Numbered from the stretch's first letter, positions 1 to 8,384 are shown. The stretch: DNA of 59,677 nt from Caulobacter endophyticus (GCF_003116815.1 NZ_QDKQ01000039.1:1-59677), one strand, 5' to 3'. The notes: generated from the letters alone by a model not told the origin. Made by a program: numbers and translations.

Positions 1-72
1 ACGTCCGCGCGGCAGCAGCGGCTCGATCCGAGCCCACTCCTCGTCGCTAAGCCACTGAACATGCTTGGCCAT
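1..72 (-). pseudogene. IS5-family-like transposase, N-terminal 24 codons (cut by window edge)
   Basis: Reading leftwards from the ATG at 72, the frame encodes MAKHVQWLSDEEWARIEPLL and runs off the window. The LS-DEEWARIEPLLP pattern is typical of the start of IS5-family (DDE) transposases. An AAGGAG ribosome binding site lies just upstream (about 78-85). Only the start is visible, so it cannot be told whether the element is intact. It may be a complete IS continuing to the left rather than a pseudogene; the label only reflects the partial view. Confidence 0.75.
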
Positions 73-128
73 CTCACGGCTCCTTTTCAGAAGCCTTGAA
101 TCAGCAACCACCCCTTACCGCCAGCGCT

Positions 129-147
129 TATTGAGTACGGACCCTAG
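129..147. mobile_element. Probable right terminus of the IS5-like element
   Basis: Going leftwards, a GGGTCCGTACTCAATA-type end (129-144) lies about 55 bases upstream of the transposase start, flanked by CTAG (144-147). IS5-family elements often end in short G-rich inverted repeats and insert at YTAR/TA targets, so this is a plausible outer boundary. The other end lies outside the window, so the terminal repeat cannot be paired. Confidence 0.4.
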
Positions 148-161
148 GATGCGACGAAGGC

Positions 162-190
162 GGGCGCGCGCGGATCTTCCGCGCGCGCCC
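162..190 (-). terminator. Strong hairpin after the first TBDR gene
   Basis: GGGCGCGCGCGGA (162-174) pairs perfectly with its complement at 178-190 across a 3-base loop, eight bases past the TBDR stop codon. There is no convincing T run on the minus strand, so it may act as a transcript-end stabiliser or a weak terminator. Confidence 0.5.
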
Positions 191-197
191 TGCCCGG

Positions 198-2435
198 TCA
201 GAACGTCTTCGAGGCCCGGATCCCGCCATAGCGCTTGAAGTCGCGCGGCAGGAAGGCCTGCACCGCCAGCTGGTTGCCGTAGGCGCCGTAGTTGTTGACG
301 AGGTTGGTGTAGTAGCCCTCGTCGAACAGGTTATTGACGAAGGCCGTCACCTGGAAGCCGCGCACTTTGTCGCGCACGCCCACCGACAGGTTGACCACCG
401 CATAGCCCTTCTGGGCGGTCAGCGGATCCTGGCTCAGCGAGTAGTTGACGCTGCTCTGGTAGTTGGCCGCCACATTGGCCACGCCCTCCAGGTCACCGGC
501 CAGCGGACGTACATATTCGGCGCCGGCGCTCAGCTTCCACTTCGGAGCCTGGGGCGGGCGCTCGCCGGCCAGGTTCTGGCGGGCGGGCGAGCCGGTGCAG
601 CCCTGGGCGACCGTCTGGCCCGGCCAGCACTGGGCGCCGGCGAACTTCGTGATCTCGGCGTCAAGATAGGCCACCGAACCCGACAGGGTCAGGCCGTCGA
701 CCAGCCTGGCCGTGCTTTCCAGCTCGATCCCGCGCGTGCGGATCGCGCCGACATTGGTCAGGCGGAAGTTCTGGGTGCCGTCGGGCAGCAGTTCGGCGCC
801 CTGGGCCTGGAAGTCCTCGTACTCGGTGTTGAACAGCGTGGCGTTCAGGGTCACGCGGCGATCCAGGAACCGCGAGCGCACGCCTACCTGGATGTCTTCC
901 GAGCTTTCCGGACGCACGGGCCCAAGGTCGGCGCGAGCCTGGTTGAAGCCGGTGGTAAGGTCGTAGCTCTGGCCCTTGTGGCCGGTGGCGAAGGTAGCGA
1001 ACACCATCACGTCGTCGGCCAGCTTGTGCTGCACGCCCACGCGATAGGTCGAATACTCGTCGCTGGAGCCGTCCGCCCAGGCGGCGGCAGGGCCGGCGCG
1101 CAGGTCGCGGAAGGTGTAGCCGATCTTCTCGCGGCCCAGGCGCAGGCCGCCGATCAGGGTCGTGCCTTCCAGCACGTCATACTCCAGCTGGCCGAACACC
1201 GAGTTTTCGTTCGAGCCCGAGGTGGCGTCCCAGTTGGCCTGCGAGAAGGCCGGGCCGCGGAAGAAGTAGCGGCGATAGTTCACATCGGCGTGGAAGGCGC
1301 CGAGGGTGTAGCGCAGGCGGTTGGAGCCGTTCGAGACCAGACGGATTTCCTGGCTGAACTGGTCGGCCGAGAACAGGCCCTTGGCGTAGTTGTTGACGCT
1401 GAGCGCCGTCTCGTCCTGGTCGAAGGCGTCCAGCATCTTGTAGCGGTCGTTGGCGGTGACCGAGATCAGGGTCGCAAAGCCAAGATCATAGGTAAGCTTC
1501 AGCGATTGGGCGAAGTCCTCGTAGTCCGAGCCGGTGGTGACGTTGTTGACCACCGAGCTGTTGTTCGGACCCACGTTCACGCCGGGCGCGAACACCGCCG
1601 GCGTCCAGGCGGCGTTGCCGCGCAGGCGGGCGTCCGGCGACAGGGCGATGAACGGCCGGCCCGCCGTGGTGTCGCCCTTCAGGTAGTCGATCGCCAGGGT
1701 GGCGCTGAACTTGTCGGTTGGATCCCAGACCAGCTTGTTGCGGGTGGCGAAAGTCTCGCGGCCGTTGACCTTCTCGCCATTGTACAGGTTGTCGATATTG
1801 CCGTCGAAGCTGGTGTAGCTGTTCGACGAGCGGAACCGCAGGCTGTCGGTGATCGGGCCCGAGATCATGACGCCGAAGCCCACTTCGTCGTCGGTGGTGG
1901 CCAAGGCGCTGACCTTGCCGGTCAGCTCGCGGGTTGGGCCCGGGGTCACGATGTTGATCAGGCCGGCCGAGGCCGACTTGCCGTACAGCGTGCTCTGCGG
2001 GCCGCGCAGCACCTCGATCCGCTCCACGTCGGCCAGGTCGGCGAAGGCCCGGGCCTGGAAGGCGATCGGCACGTCGTCGACCACCACCGCTACGCTGGGC
2101 TCGACCCCCACCCCGAATGCGAAGGTGCCGACGCCCCGGATCGAAACCGAGGCGTTCACGGGGTTGTCGGCCGGACGCACGATCAGCGACGGGGCCACCT
2201 TGGTCAGGTCGGTGAACTCACGCACCGCGGCGGCTTCAAGCTGGTCGCCGCCGATCACCTGCACGGCCATCGGAACGTCCTGCACATTCTGCGAGCGCTT
2301 CTGGGCGGTGACGACGATCTCGCCCACTACGGCGTCGTCGACCGTTTCCTGGGCGTGAGCCAAGCCTCCGAAGGCGGCCAGGGCGACCCCCGCCGAGATC
2401 CCGCCGAGCGCCGTCGTGCTGAAAAACCGCCGCAT
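198..2435 (-). CDS. TonB-dependent outer-membrane receptor, 745 aa
   Basis: Outer-membrane beta-barrel importer energised by TonB-ExbBD. The ATG at 2435 was chosen because GGGAG lies six bases upstream and the product then begins with a clean signal peptide (MRRFFSTTALGGISAGVALA, cleaved after AHA). A TonB box/plug start follows (GEIVVTAQKRSQNVQDVPMA), then plug motifs SIRGVGT and VERIEVLRGPQSTLYG, and a C-terminal barrel ending in Phe (RYGGIRASKTF). The length is normal for a conventional TBDR. It is divergent from the GH2/deacetylase pair at 2593-5375 and shares its promoter region, which carries a perfect inverted operator. Import of a uronic-acid-containing oligosaccharide is inferred from that partner, not proven. 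Confidence 0.93.
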   Translation of the reverse strand: MRRFFSTTALGGISAGVALAAFGGLAHAQETVDDAVVGEIVVTAQKRSQNVQDVPMAVQVIGGDQLEAAAVREFTDLTKVAPSLIVRPADNPVNASVSIRGVGTFAFGVGVEPSVAVVVDDVPIAFQARAFADLADVERIEVLRGPQSTLYGKSASAGLINIVTPGPTRELTGKVSALATTDDEVGFGVMISGPITDSLRFRSSNSYTSFDGNIDNLYNGEKVNGRETFATRNKLVWDPTDKFSATLAIDYLKGDTTAGRPFIALSPDARLRGNAAWTPAVFAPGVNVGPNNSSVVNNVTTGSDYEDFAQSLKLTYDLGFATLISVTANDRYKMLDAFDQDETALSVNNYAKGLFSADQFSQEIRLVSNGSNRLRYTLGAFHADVNYRRYFFRGPAFSQANWDATSGSNENSVFGQLEYDVLEGTTLIGGLRLGREKIGYTFRDLRAGPAAAWADGSSDEYSTYRVGVQHKLADDVMVFATFATGHKGQSYDLTTGFNQARADLGPVRPESSEDIQVGVRSRFLDRRVTLNATLFNTEYEDFQAQGAELLPDGTQNFRLTNVGAIRTRGIELESTARLVDGLTLSGSVAYLDAEITKFAGAQCWPGQTVAQGCTGSPARQNLAGERPPQAPKWKLSAGAEYVRPLAGDLEGVANVAANYQSSVNYSLSQDPLTAQKGYAVVNLSVGVRDKVRGFQVTAFVNNLFDEGYYTNLVNNYGAYGNQLAVQAFLPRDFKRYGGIRASKTF

Positions 2436-2491
2436 ACCTGACTCCCACATTCTGAAGGGTTCTTCGACCCGATGGGAGTGCACATAACCAT

Positions 2492-2523
2492 TGGTCAGGC
2501 CGATTACAATAGCGGCCTGACCA
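2492..2523. promoter_or_regulatory. Perfect 11-bp inverted repeat operator between divergent TBDR and GH2
   Basis: TGGTCAGGCCG (2492-2502) and its exact reverse complement CGGCCTGACCA (2513-2523) are separated by 10 bases, so equivalent positions sit about two helical turns apart. Each arm continues outward into an AT-rich -10-like sequence: TACAAT towards the GH2 gene, TATTGT towards the TBDR. The arms therefore look like two divergent promoter/operator boxes. TGGYC-N-GRCCA resembles operators of FadR-subfamily GntR regulators (known family pattern); regulator identity is inference. Related boxes occur at 7621 and 12438. Confidence 0.7.
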
Positions 2524-2592
2524 TGCGCCCTGGCCAAACTAGACCAAACCCTCTAGGAAGGAGCCAAGTACGATTTAGGGAGAACGCCGCCC

Positions 2593-4473
2593 ATGACGCC
2601 CAGCCGTCGCCAGCTCCTGGCCGGAGCCGCCCTGACCGCCAGCGCCGCCCTGGCGATGCAGGCCCAGGCGCAGGAAAAGGCCGCCTCCCCGCCCCTGCCC
2701 GCCGGCCCGCTCGCCGTCGGCGACGAGCCGCTGCTGCTGTTCGCCCAGCACGACCGTCCCCGCACTACGCTCGACGGCCTGTGGGCCTACATCCTCGACC
2801 AGAACGACTCCGCCTTTCGCAAGCCGAACGCGCGCCGCGCCTTCTGGCTGGACGAGACCCAGAAGCCAGGCGGTCCGGTCGTCGAGTACGACTGGAGCGT
2901 CTCGCCGCGCATGGAGATTCCCGGCGACTGGAACACCCGCGATCCGTCGCTGGAGTGGTACGACGGCCCGATCTACTTCCACCGCCGCTTCCAGGCCCAT
3001 GCCGACACGGGCGGCCGCCGCTTCCTCAGTTTCGAGGCGGTGAACTACGAAACCGTCGTCTGGCTGAACGGCCAGGAGATCGGCCGCCACGAGGGCGGCT
3101 TCACCCCCTTCGTCTTCGAGGTCACCGGCAAGCTGAAGCCCGGCGAGAACGTCGTGGTGCTGCGGGTTGATGATCGCGTCGGCCCCGAGACCCTGCCCTC
3201 GCTCGACTTCGACTGGAAGAACTACGGCGGCGTCACCCGCTCGGTCTGGCTGGTCGAGACGCCCACGACCTTCCTGCGCGACGCCTTCCTGCGGCTGGAG
3301 AACGGAACGATCGTCGCCGACCTGCGCGCCGACGGCCCGGCCGCCGCCGGCCTGGAGGTCTCGGTCGCCATCGCCGGCCTGAACCTGACGCTGACCGGCA
3401 AGACCGGCCCCGACGGCCGCGCCCGCCTTTCCGCCAAGCCGCCGCGCGGCCTGAAGCTGTGGTCGCCCGAGACGCCGATGCTCTACGGCGTCACCTTCAA
3501 GGCCGGCGAGGACGTACGCCGCGACCGCATCGGCTTCCGCACGCTGGAGGCCCGCGGCCGCCAGATCCTGGTCAACGGCAAGCCGCGCTTCATCCGCGGC
3601 ATCGCCCTGCACGAAGAGCCCCTGGGCGCCCAGGGCGGTCGCGTCATGACCCCGCCCGAGGCCCGCGCCCTGCTGGAAGAAGCCAAGGCCCTGGGCTGCG
3701 ACATGGTCCGCCTGGCGCATTATCCGCATACGGAAAGCACCGTGCGCCTGTGCGACGAGATCGGCCTGCTGGTCTGGTCGGAGATCCCCGTCTACTGGGA
3801 CGACGTGGCCTATGAGAGCCCCAGGACGCTGGCCCTGGCCCGCGCCATGGCCGCCGAGATGGTGGTGCGCGACCGCAACCGCGCCAGCGTCGCCTTCTGG
3901 TCGGTGGCCAACGAGACCCCGACGCACCAGGCCCGCACCACCTTCCTGCGCCACGTGGTCGCCGACATTCGTCGCCTCGACCCCACCCGCCTTCTGACCG
4001 CGGCCCTCAACAAGAACATCGACGTCGGCGGCGCCAAGGCCGGCCAGAACCAGTTCGTGGTCGACGACCCGCTGGCGCCCGACCTCGATGTCGTGGCCAT
4101 CAACCAGTACGAAGGCTGGTACGGCCCGCGCACGCCCGACCAGGCCAAGACCGTGCGGTTCTCCAACCCGCACGACAAGCCGATGATGATGAGCGAGTTC
4201 GGCGCCGACGCCCTCTATGGCGAACGTGGTCCCAAGGAGAACCGCTGGACCGAGGAGTACCAGGCCTGGGTGTTCGAGGAGACCCTGGCCCTGCTCGAGC
4301 GCGACGGCTTCGTCGGCGTCAGCCCCTGGGTGCTGAAGGATTTCCGCTCGCCGCGCCGCTGGCACGCCCGCTACCAGGACTACTGGAACCGCAAGGGACT
4401 GGTCAGCAACGAGGGTCATCGCAAGCTCGCCTTCGAGACCCTGCGCCGCTACTACGCGGGCAAGACCGCGTGA
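2593..4473 (+). CDS. GH2 glycosidase, beta-glucuronidase type, Tat-exported
   Basis: 626 aa with a twin-arginine signal (SRRQLLAGAALTASAALA). It follows GH2 order: jelly-roll sugar-binding domain (about 45-220), immunoglobulin-like domain (220-320) and TIM barrel (320-620). The acid/base is probably E441 in FWSVANETP and the nucleophile E535 in MMSEFGAD. Two details point to glucuronidase rather than galactosidase: the VAINQYEGWYG segment, matching the N-x-Y-x-GWY block of GUS enzymes, and N599-x-K601 (WNRKG), resembling the NxK motif that binds the uronate carboxylate. GGGAG precedes the ATG. The stop overlaps the next gene's GTG by four bases, implying translational coupling. Substrate specificity is inference. 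Confidence 0.88.
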   Translation: MTPSRRQLLAGAALTASAALAMQAQAQEKAASPPLPAGPLAVGDEPLLLFAQHDRPRTTLDGLWAYILDQNDSAFRKPNARRAFWLDETQKPGGPVVEYDWSVSPRMEIPGDWNTRDPSLEWYDGPIYFHRRFQAHADTGGRRFLSFEAVNYETVVWLNGQEIGRHEGGFTPFVFEVTGKLKPGENVVVLRVDDRVGPETLPSLDFDWKNYGGVTRSVWLVETPTTFLRDAFLRLENGTIVADLRADGPAAAGLEVSVAIAGLNLTLTGKTGPDGRARLSAKPPRGLKLWSPETPMLYGVTFKAGEDVRRDRIGFRTLEARGRQILVNGKPRFIRGIALHEEPLGAQGGRVMTPPEARALLEEAKALGCDMVRLAHYPHTESTVRLCDEIGLLVWSEIPVYWDDVAYESPRTLALARAMAAEMVVRDRNRASVAFWSVANETPTHQARTTFLRHVVADIRRLDPTRLLTAALNKNIDVGGAKAGQNQFVVDDPLAPDLDVVAINQYEGWYGPRTPDQAKTVRFSNPHDKPMMMSEFGADALYGERGPKENRWTEEYQAWVFEETLALLERDGFVGVSPWVLKDFRSPRRWHARYQDYWNRKGLVSNEGHRKLAFETLRRYYAGKTA

Positions 4474-5375
4474 GATCCGTCGCCCTTCTCGTCCTCGCCT
4501 TGCTGGCGCCCGCCACGGCGCTCGCCCAGAGCTTCGATGTCGCCGTAACGGTCGACGACCTGCCCGTCCACGGCGCCCTGCCGCCGGGCATGACGCGCCT
4601 GTCGATCACCAAGGCGCACATCGCCGACTTCAAGGCCCACGGCGTCCGCCAAGCCTACGGCTTCGTCAATTCGGCCAAGGCGACGGATGCGGAAAGCAAC
4701 GCCGTGCTCGACGCCTGGCGCACGGCCGGCCACCCTTTGGCCAACCACACCGCCACCCACCTCAACCTCGAAAAGGCCGAGACGCTGGACGCCTGGATCG
4801 CCGATCTCGAGGCCGGCGAGCCCGCTGTGGCCGAAAGGATGAAGGGCCAGGAGTGGCGGTATCTGAGGTTTCCCAACCTGACGGCCGGCACGCGGCCCGA
4901 GCGCCACGAGGGCGCGGCCGCCTATCTGGCCGCTCACGGCTACAAGGTCGCCCACGTGACCCTCTCGTTCAGCGACTGGAGCTACAGCGACGCCTACGCC
5001 CGCTGCGTCGCCAGCAACGACCAGGCGGCCATCAGGACGATGGAGGACCAGTACCTGCGCGGCGTCGACGATGAACTGACCCGCATGCGCGCCGTCTCGC
5101 AGAAGGTCTATGGCCGGATGATCCCGCAGGTGCTGCTGACCCACATCGGCGGCTGGTCGGCCCACATGCTGCCCCAGGTGCTGGACCGCCTCGACGCCGC
5201 CGGCGCACGCTACGTCACGCTGCAGGAAGCCCAGAAGGACCCGGCCTATGCGCAGGCCGAAGCACTCCCAGGCGGCGGCGGGATAATGGAGCGCACCGCC
5301 AAGGCCCGGAAGATCGACCTGTCGAACATCGTGTCCCCAAGCGAACAGGTGGATCCCAAGGCGCTCTGCCGCTGA
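4470..5375 (+). CDS. Exported polysaccharide deacetylase (CE4/NodB fold)
   Basis: 301 aa starting with GTG inside the preceding gene's stop (GTGA overlap). A Sec signal peptide (MRSVALLVLALLAPATALAQ) is followed by VAVTVDDLP; the Asp pair at 29-30 and the metal-binding H93-x3-H97 (ANHTATHLNL) are CE4 motifs 1 and 2. RFPNLTAG and LLTHIGGW (H225) provide later motifs. It would remove acetyl (or N-acetyl) groups from a glycan in the periplasm. Coupling to the glucuronidase-type GH2 suggests both act on the same decorated oligosaccharide, for example an acetylated glucuronoxylan or pectin fragment (inference). Confidence 0.85.
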   Translation: MRSVALLVLALLAPATALAQSFDVAVTVDDLPVHGALPPGMTRLSITKAHIADFKAHGVRQAYGFVNSAKATDAESNAVLDAWRTAGHPLANHTATHLNLEKAETLDAWIADLEAGEPAVAERMKGQEWRYLRFPNLTAGTRPERHEGAAAYLAAHGYKVAHVTLSFSDWSYSDAYARCVASNDQAAIRTMEDQYLRGVDDELTRMRAVSQKVYGRMIPQVLLTHIGGWSAHMLPQVLDRLDAAGARYVTLQEAQKDPAYAQAEALPGGGGIMERTAKARKIDLSNIVSPSEQVDPKALCR

Positions 5376-5576
5376 GAACGCGCCTAGCTGCCGCAATTCG
5401 ATAGCCCGCGTCGCGACACAACTTTTCCGGACGTGAAATTAAGATAGACTGGCCAAGCTTTCGGCCGTCGACGGCATCGCTCGCGCGATCAGGCGGAACG
5501 GGCGGCCGAGCCCAGTGCCCGCTTTCCATCATCCGACGCTGCCGGCTCCATCGGGGCGGCCCCTGGGATCGCGCTC

Positions 5577-6404
5577 ATGCCTGACAAGCAAACCCGCATG
5601 TATCTGCCCAAGGACAGCGAGGGCTTCGCGTTGCTGGGCGCCACCAACTTCGCTGGTCCCGGCTTCGCCACCTATGCGACGTTCAAGACCCGGCCGCAGA
5701 ACAGCTGGGACCTGGCCGCGAAACTGCATGACCTGGCCTATCAACTGAACAATCTGAGCGTCTTCGACCGGCCCACGATCGACAAGTGGTTCGAGCGGCG
5801 CAAGGTCGACGTCCTCAACGGCTTCTGGGCGGTCGGCAACGCCCTCGACAGCGTCGTCGACACGATCGCCGACGGCGGGCGCGAGCTCCTGGAGTTGGGC
5901 GGCCTGCGATCCAAGACGTTCGGCGGCCCGCGCAACAACAGCGCCGGACGCCAGCTGTTCAGCTATGATCAGGCCCTGCCCTATACCGACGAGGAAAGGA
6001 AGACGATCTCCCGTTTCTACAAGGCGGACCTGATCTTCAACCTGATGAACGAGCACAAGGGCGGCGCGCCAACCCTCGGGACCTCGTTCTGGAACTGGGC
6101 TTCGCGGCAGGCCTTCCTCGACGACCCGACCTACCTGATCCATGAGGACGACTTTCGCAATCCGCTGCGGGAGCAGCCCACCTGGGACCTGCTGAACGAT
6201 CCCAGCCTGTACCTGATGATCCCCTATTGCGAACTTGGCGGCACGGCCCCCACCCGCACCCGCCTCGACACCGTACGCGGCGTGCCGATGACGGTGACCG
6301 AGCCCGACTGGAACGCGGCCCACGCCATGGACGTGAACCCCGGCTTCCACCGCTGGTTCGAGGAGAACTACGGTCCGATCCTGGCCCGGCTGCGCGCCCT
6401 CTGA
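5577..6404 (+). CDS. Protein with parvovirus VP1-type phospholipase A2 motif; candidate secreted effector
   Basis: 275 aa, no signal peptide or membrane segment. Residues 24-60 read NFAGPG...WDLAAKLHDLAYQLNN. This matches the layout of parvoviral VP1-unique PLA2 domains: a calcium-loop GPG (27-29), an Asp-x3-Lys/Glu-x-HD-x2-Y helix with the catalytic His-Asp pair at H51-D52 and Tyr at 55, and a later Asp (D78 in RRKVDVLNG). The remaining 190 residues are not recognised. The gene is convergent with, and only a few bases from, a clpV fragment of a type VI secretion system. A cytosolic, leaderless lipase next to T6SS genes suggests a T6SS lipase effector. The motif is seen; activity and secretion are inference. 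The start is ATG after a weak GGGA. Confidence 0.65.
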   Translation: MPDKQTRMYLPKDSEGFALLGATNFAGPGFATYATFKTRPQNSWDLAAKLHDLAYQLNNLSVFDRPTIDKWFERRKVDVLNGFWAVGNALDSVVDTIADGGRELLELGGLRSKTFGGPRNNSAGRQLFSYDQALPYTDEERKTISRFYKADLIFNLMNEHKGGAPTLGTSFWNWASRQAFLDDPTYLIHEDDFRNPLREQPTWDLLNDPSLYLMIPYCELGGTAPTRTRLDTVRGVPMTVTEPDWNAAHAMDVNPGFHRWFEENYGPILARLRAL

Positions 6405-6410
6405 TCCTGT

Positions 6411-7157
6411 CTAGCCGTAGGCATAGGCGAAGGCGCCGTCCGCTACCGAGACCGCAATCGTTTTCACCGCCAGCCCCTTCATCTGCCGGTCGAGCAGTTC
6501 TATCGACAGCTGGGGCAGCATGGTGTTGGTCAGGATCGCGTCGATCATCCGCCCGCCCGAAGCCACCTCGGTGCAGCGCGAGACGATCAGCTCGACCACC
6601 GCCTGGTCGTAGCTGAAGTCGATCTCGTGGTTCTCGGCGATGCGCTTGCGGATGCGCTCCAGCTGCAGCCGTACGATGCCCTGCAGCATGGCCGGGCTCA
6701 GCGGATAGTACGGCAGCACGATCAGGCGCCCAAGCAGCGCCGGCGGGAACACCTTCAGCAGTTCGGGCCGCAGCGTCTGGGCCAGGGCGGCGGCGGCCGG
6801 CTTCATCTCCTCGTCTTCTGACAGATTGGTGATCAGGTCGGTGCCGACGTTGGAGGTCAGCAGGATCAGCGTGTTCTTGAAGTCGATGTAGCGCCCTTCG
6901 GCGTCGTCCATGTATCCCTTGTCGAACACCTGGAAGAACATCTCGTGGACGTCGGGGTGGGCCTTCTCGATCTCGTCCAGCAGCACCACCGAATAGGGCC
7001 GTCGGCGCACCGCCTCGGTCAGCACCCCGCCCTGTCCGTAGCCGACATAGCCGGCCGGCGCCCCCTTCAGGGTCGAGACGGTGTGAGCTTCCTGAAACTC
7101 GCTCATGTTGATGACGATCAGGCTGTCGTCGCCTGAATAGAGCAGCTCCGACAGGGC
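6411..7157 (-). pseudogene. clpV: clpV (tssH) C-terminal fragment, 5' end deleted
   Basis: Open frame without a proper start, entering at the junction near 7157 as ALSELLYSGDDSLIVINMSE. It continues through SEFQEAHTVSTLKGAPAGYV, a Walker B-type VVLLDEIEKAHPDV, TLILLTSNVGTDLI and the C-terminal small domain, and stops at 6411. These are signatures of the second AAA+ module of ClpV, the T6SS sheath-recycling ATPase. About 245 codons remain of the roughly 870-900 usual. The N domain, first AAA+ module and Walker A of the second are missing. An internal ATG (7106) exists, but a product from it would lack Walker A and could not be an active ATPase. It is head-to-head fused with an M23 fragment. 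Confidence 0.88.
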
Positions 7158-7477
7158 GGGGCTATGGCAACTACCTGAAGATCCGCCACGGCCAGCACCT
7201 GGTCACGGCCTACGCCCATCTCGACGCTTTCGACCCGGGCGTGGCGCCCGGCGCGGCGGTGCGGCAGGGCGAGATCGTCGCCCGCTCCGGGCAGACCGGC
7301 GTCGGAACCGGCCCGCACCTGCACTACGAGGTCATCGTCGACGACGCCCACACCGATCCGCTGACCGCCCTCGCCAGCCTGGGCGAAGGCCCCTCGCAAC
7401 AGCTGGAGCCGGGGGATCTGGAGCGCTTCCGCGCCGCGCGCGACCGGATCGACGGCCTGCGGTCGAGCGCCCTCTAA
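7158..7477 (+). pseudogene. M23 metallopeptidase C-terminal fragment, 5' end deleted
   Basis: The plus-strand frame starts abruptly at the junction (RGYGNYLKIRHGQHLVTAYA) and carries AYAHL (the HxxxxxH-region histidine) and GTGPHLHYEV with the HxH zinc motif, then about 45 tail residues before the stop at 7477. This is the C-terminal half of a LytM/M23 peptidoglycan endopeptidase domain. The first metal-ligand block (HxxxD) and all N-terminal sequence are missing, and no ribosome binding site precedes it, so it is a relic. Confidence 0.85.
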
Positions 7478-7504
7478 GGCCCCGAGCAACCCCGGCGAGC
7501 GCGC

Positions 7505-7536
7505 AAAAAAAGGCCGACCCGTCGTCTTGGTCGGCC
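7505..7536 (-). terminator. Intrinsic terminator on the minus strand without an upstream gene
   Basis: GGCCGACC (7512-7519) pairs with GGTCGGCC (7529-7536) around a 9-base loop. Read on the minus strand the stem is followed by seven T residues (A run at 7505-7511). It is a textbook Rho-independent terminator, but the only thing upstream on that strand is a promoter-like box at 7621-7631. Confidence 0.85.
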
Positions 7537-7620
7537 GGAGGGGAACTATGAAGGTTGTGGTCGGCTCGCAGACGCCGAACACCTTCCTCATTTACCGGCA
7601 ACCGCCGTTCGATGCAATAT
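7505..7620 (-). ncRNA. Possible short regulated RNA or relic leader between promoter box and terminator
   Basis: A minus-strand transcript driven by the box at 7621-7631 would be about 110 nt and end at the terminator at 7505-7536. It contains an earlier GCCGACC copy (about 7560) that could compete with the terminator's own GCCGACC for pairing with GGTCGGC, an attenuator-like layout. No credible protein is encoded. It could equally be the promoter and terminator left over from a deleted receptor gene. Inference only. Confidence 0.3.
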
Positions 7621-7631
7621 CGGCCTGACCA
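7621..7631 (-). promoter_or_regulatory. Orphan TGGTCAGGCCG promoter/operator box
   Basis: On the minus strand TGGTCAGGCCGATATTGCAT is identical over the first 11 bases to the arms at 2492-2523 and continues into the same -10-like TATTG element. No gene follows it on the minus strand, only the terminator at 7505-7536. Confidence 0.55.
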
Positions 7632-8384
7632 ATTTTTATCGATCAGGCGCGATTATCGCCGTCGCATCTCTCGCGTGCTGCAAAGCCTTCTGCGTCAAAG
7701 GGTCGACACTTCTTCTTCCCACACGGCAGAGGCCCAGGCATGCCCCAGCCCCCCCTGGTCATACCAATATGGCGTACCTTGGAGACGCTCCTGACCACGC
7801 ACCGCAATGGCCCCGTCGCTTTCCGTGGCAAGGAAGATCCTCCCCCACAGGGCGAGGTTCCTGGTTATGGGGATAGAGCAGCGTGGATCCCCGGCGTTCA
7901 GCGAAAAGTTCTGAAGGTGATCAATCACTTGCAACTTTCTCAGTCTCGCCAATCAGACGCGCTGAAACCCGCCGCATAATCATTGGGTCCCGTCGCAGGG
8001 AGAGGGCGCAAGGATCCGGCCCGAAGCGTGCGACGTGGATGCGATCGAGCGGGGCTGAAGGAGCGGCGTGAGCCGGGCCTGAAGGCTTAAATGAGGATGG
8101 GGGACGTAAACCCATCCATCGGGAGCTTGCCTGACTAGGCTCCCGCCCGTCCAAGGGTTCGCGCCGCCATGCACGCCTGGCCGTCAAGAAACGGGGCGCA
8201 TTGCATGGGGAAGGGGCACAGGGCGGAAGAGGCCCGCGCGCCCCGGCCTGAGGCATAACGATCGCGCGGGGCGTCTATGCTTCGTCGAAACGGTATTTAA
8301 AACTCACACATCCGGGCGAGGCCCGGACGCCCCGCGCCCTCTCCACAAGCTCAGCGGCAAGCCGCGTGAGAGCGCGAGCCCATA

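Larger units (their letters stand above)
7478..8384. other. Long intergenic stretch without a supportable gene
   Basis: Between the M23 relic and the hairpin repeat no reading frame looks like a known protein or has a ribosome binding site. It contains the terminator and promoter box described separately, and two adjacent stem-loops at 8095-8117 (GGATGGG/CCCATCC) and 8121-8144 (GGGAGC/GCTCCC). The rest is unassigned. Loss of genes here fits the deletion scar at 7157. Confidence 0.5.

Noticed and set aside
7695..7952. 85-codon minus-strand frame in the gene-poor region
   Set aside because: No ribosome binding site, no recognisable family and atypical composition; cannot be supported as a gene.
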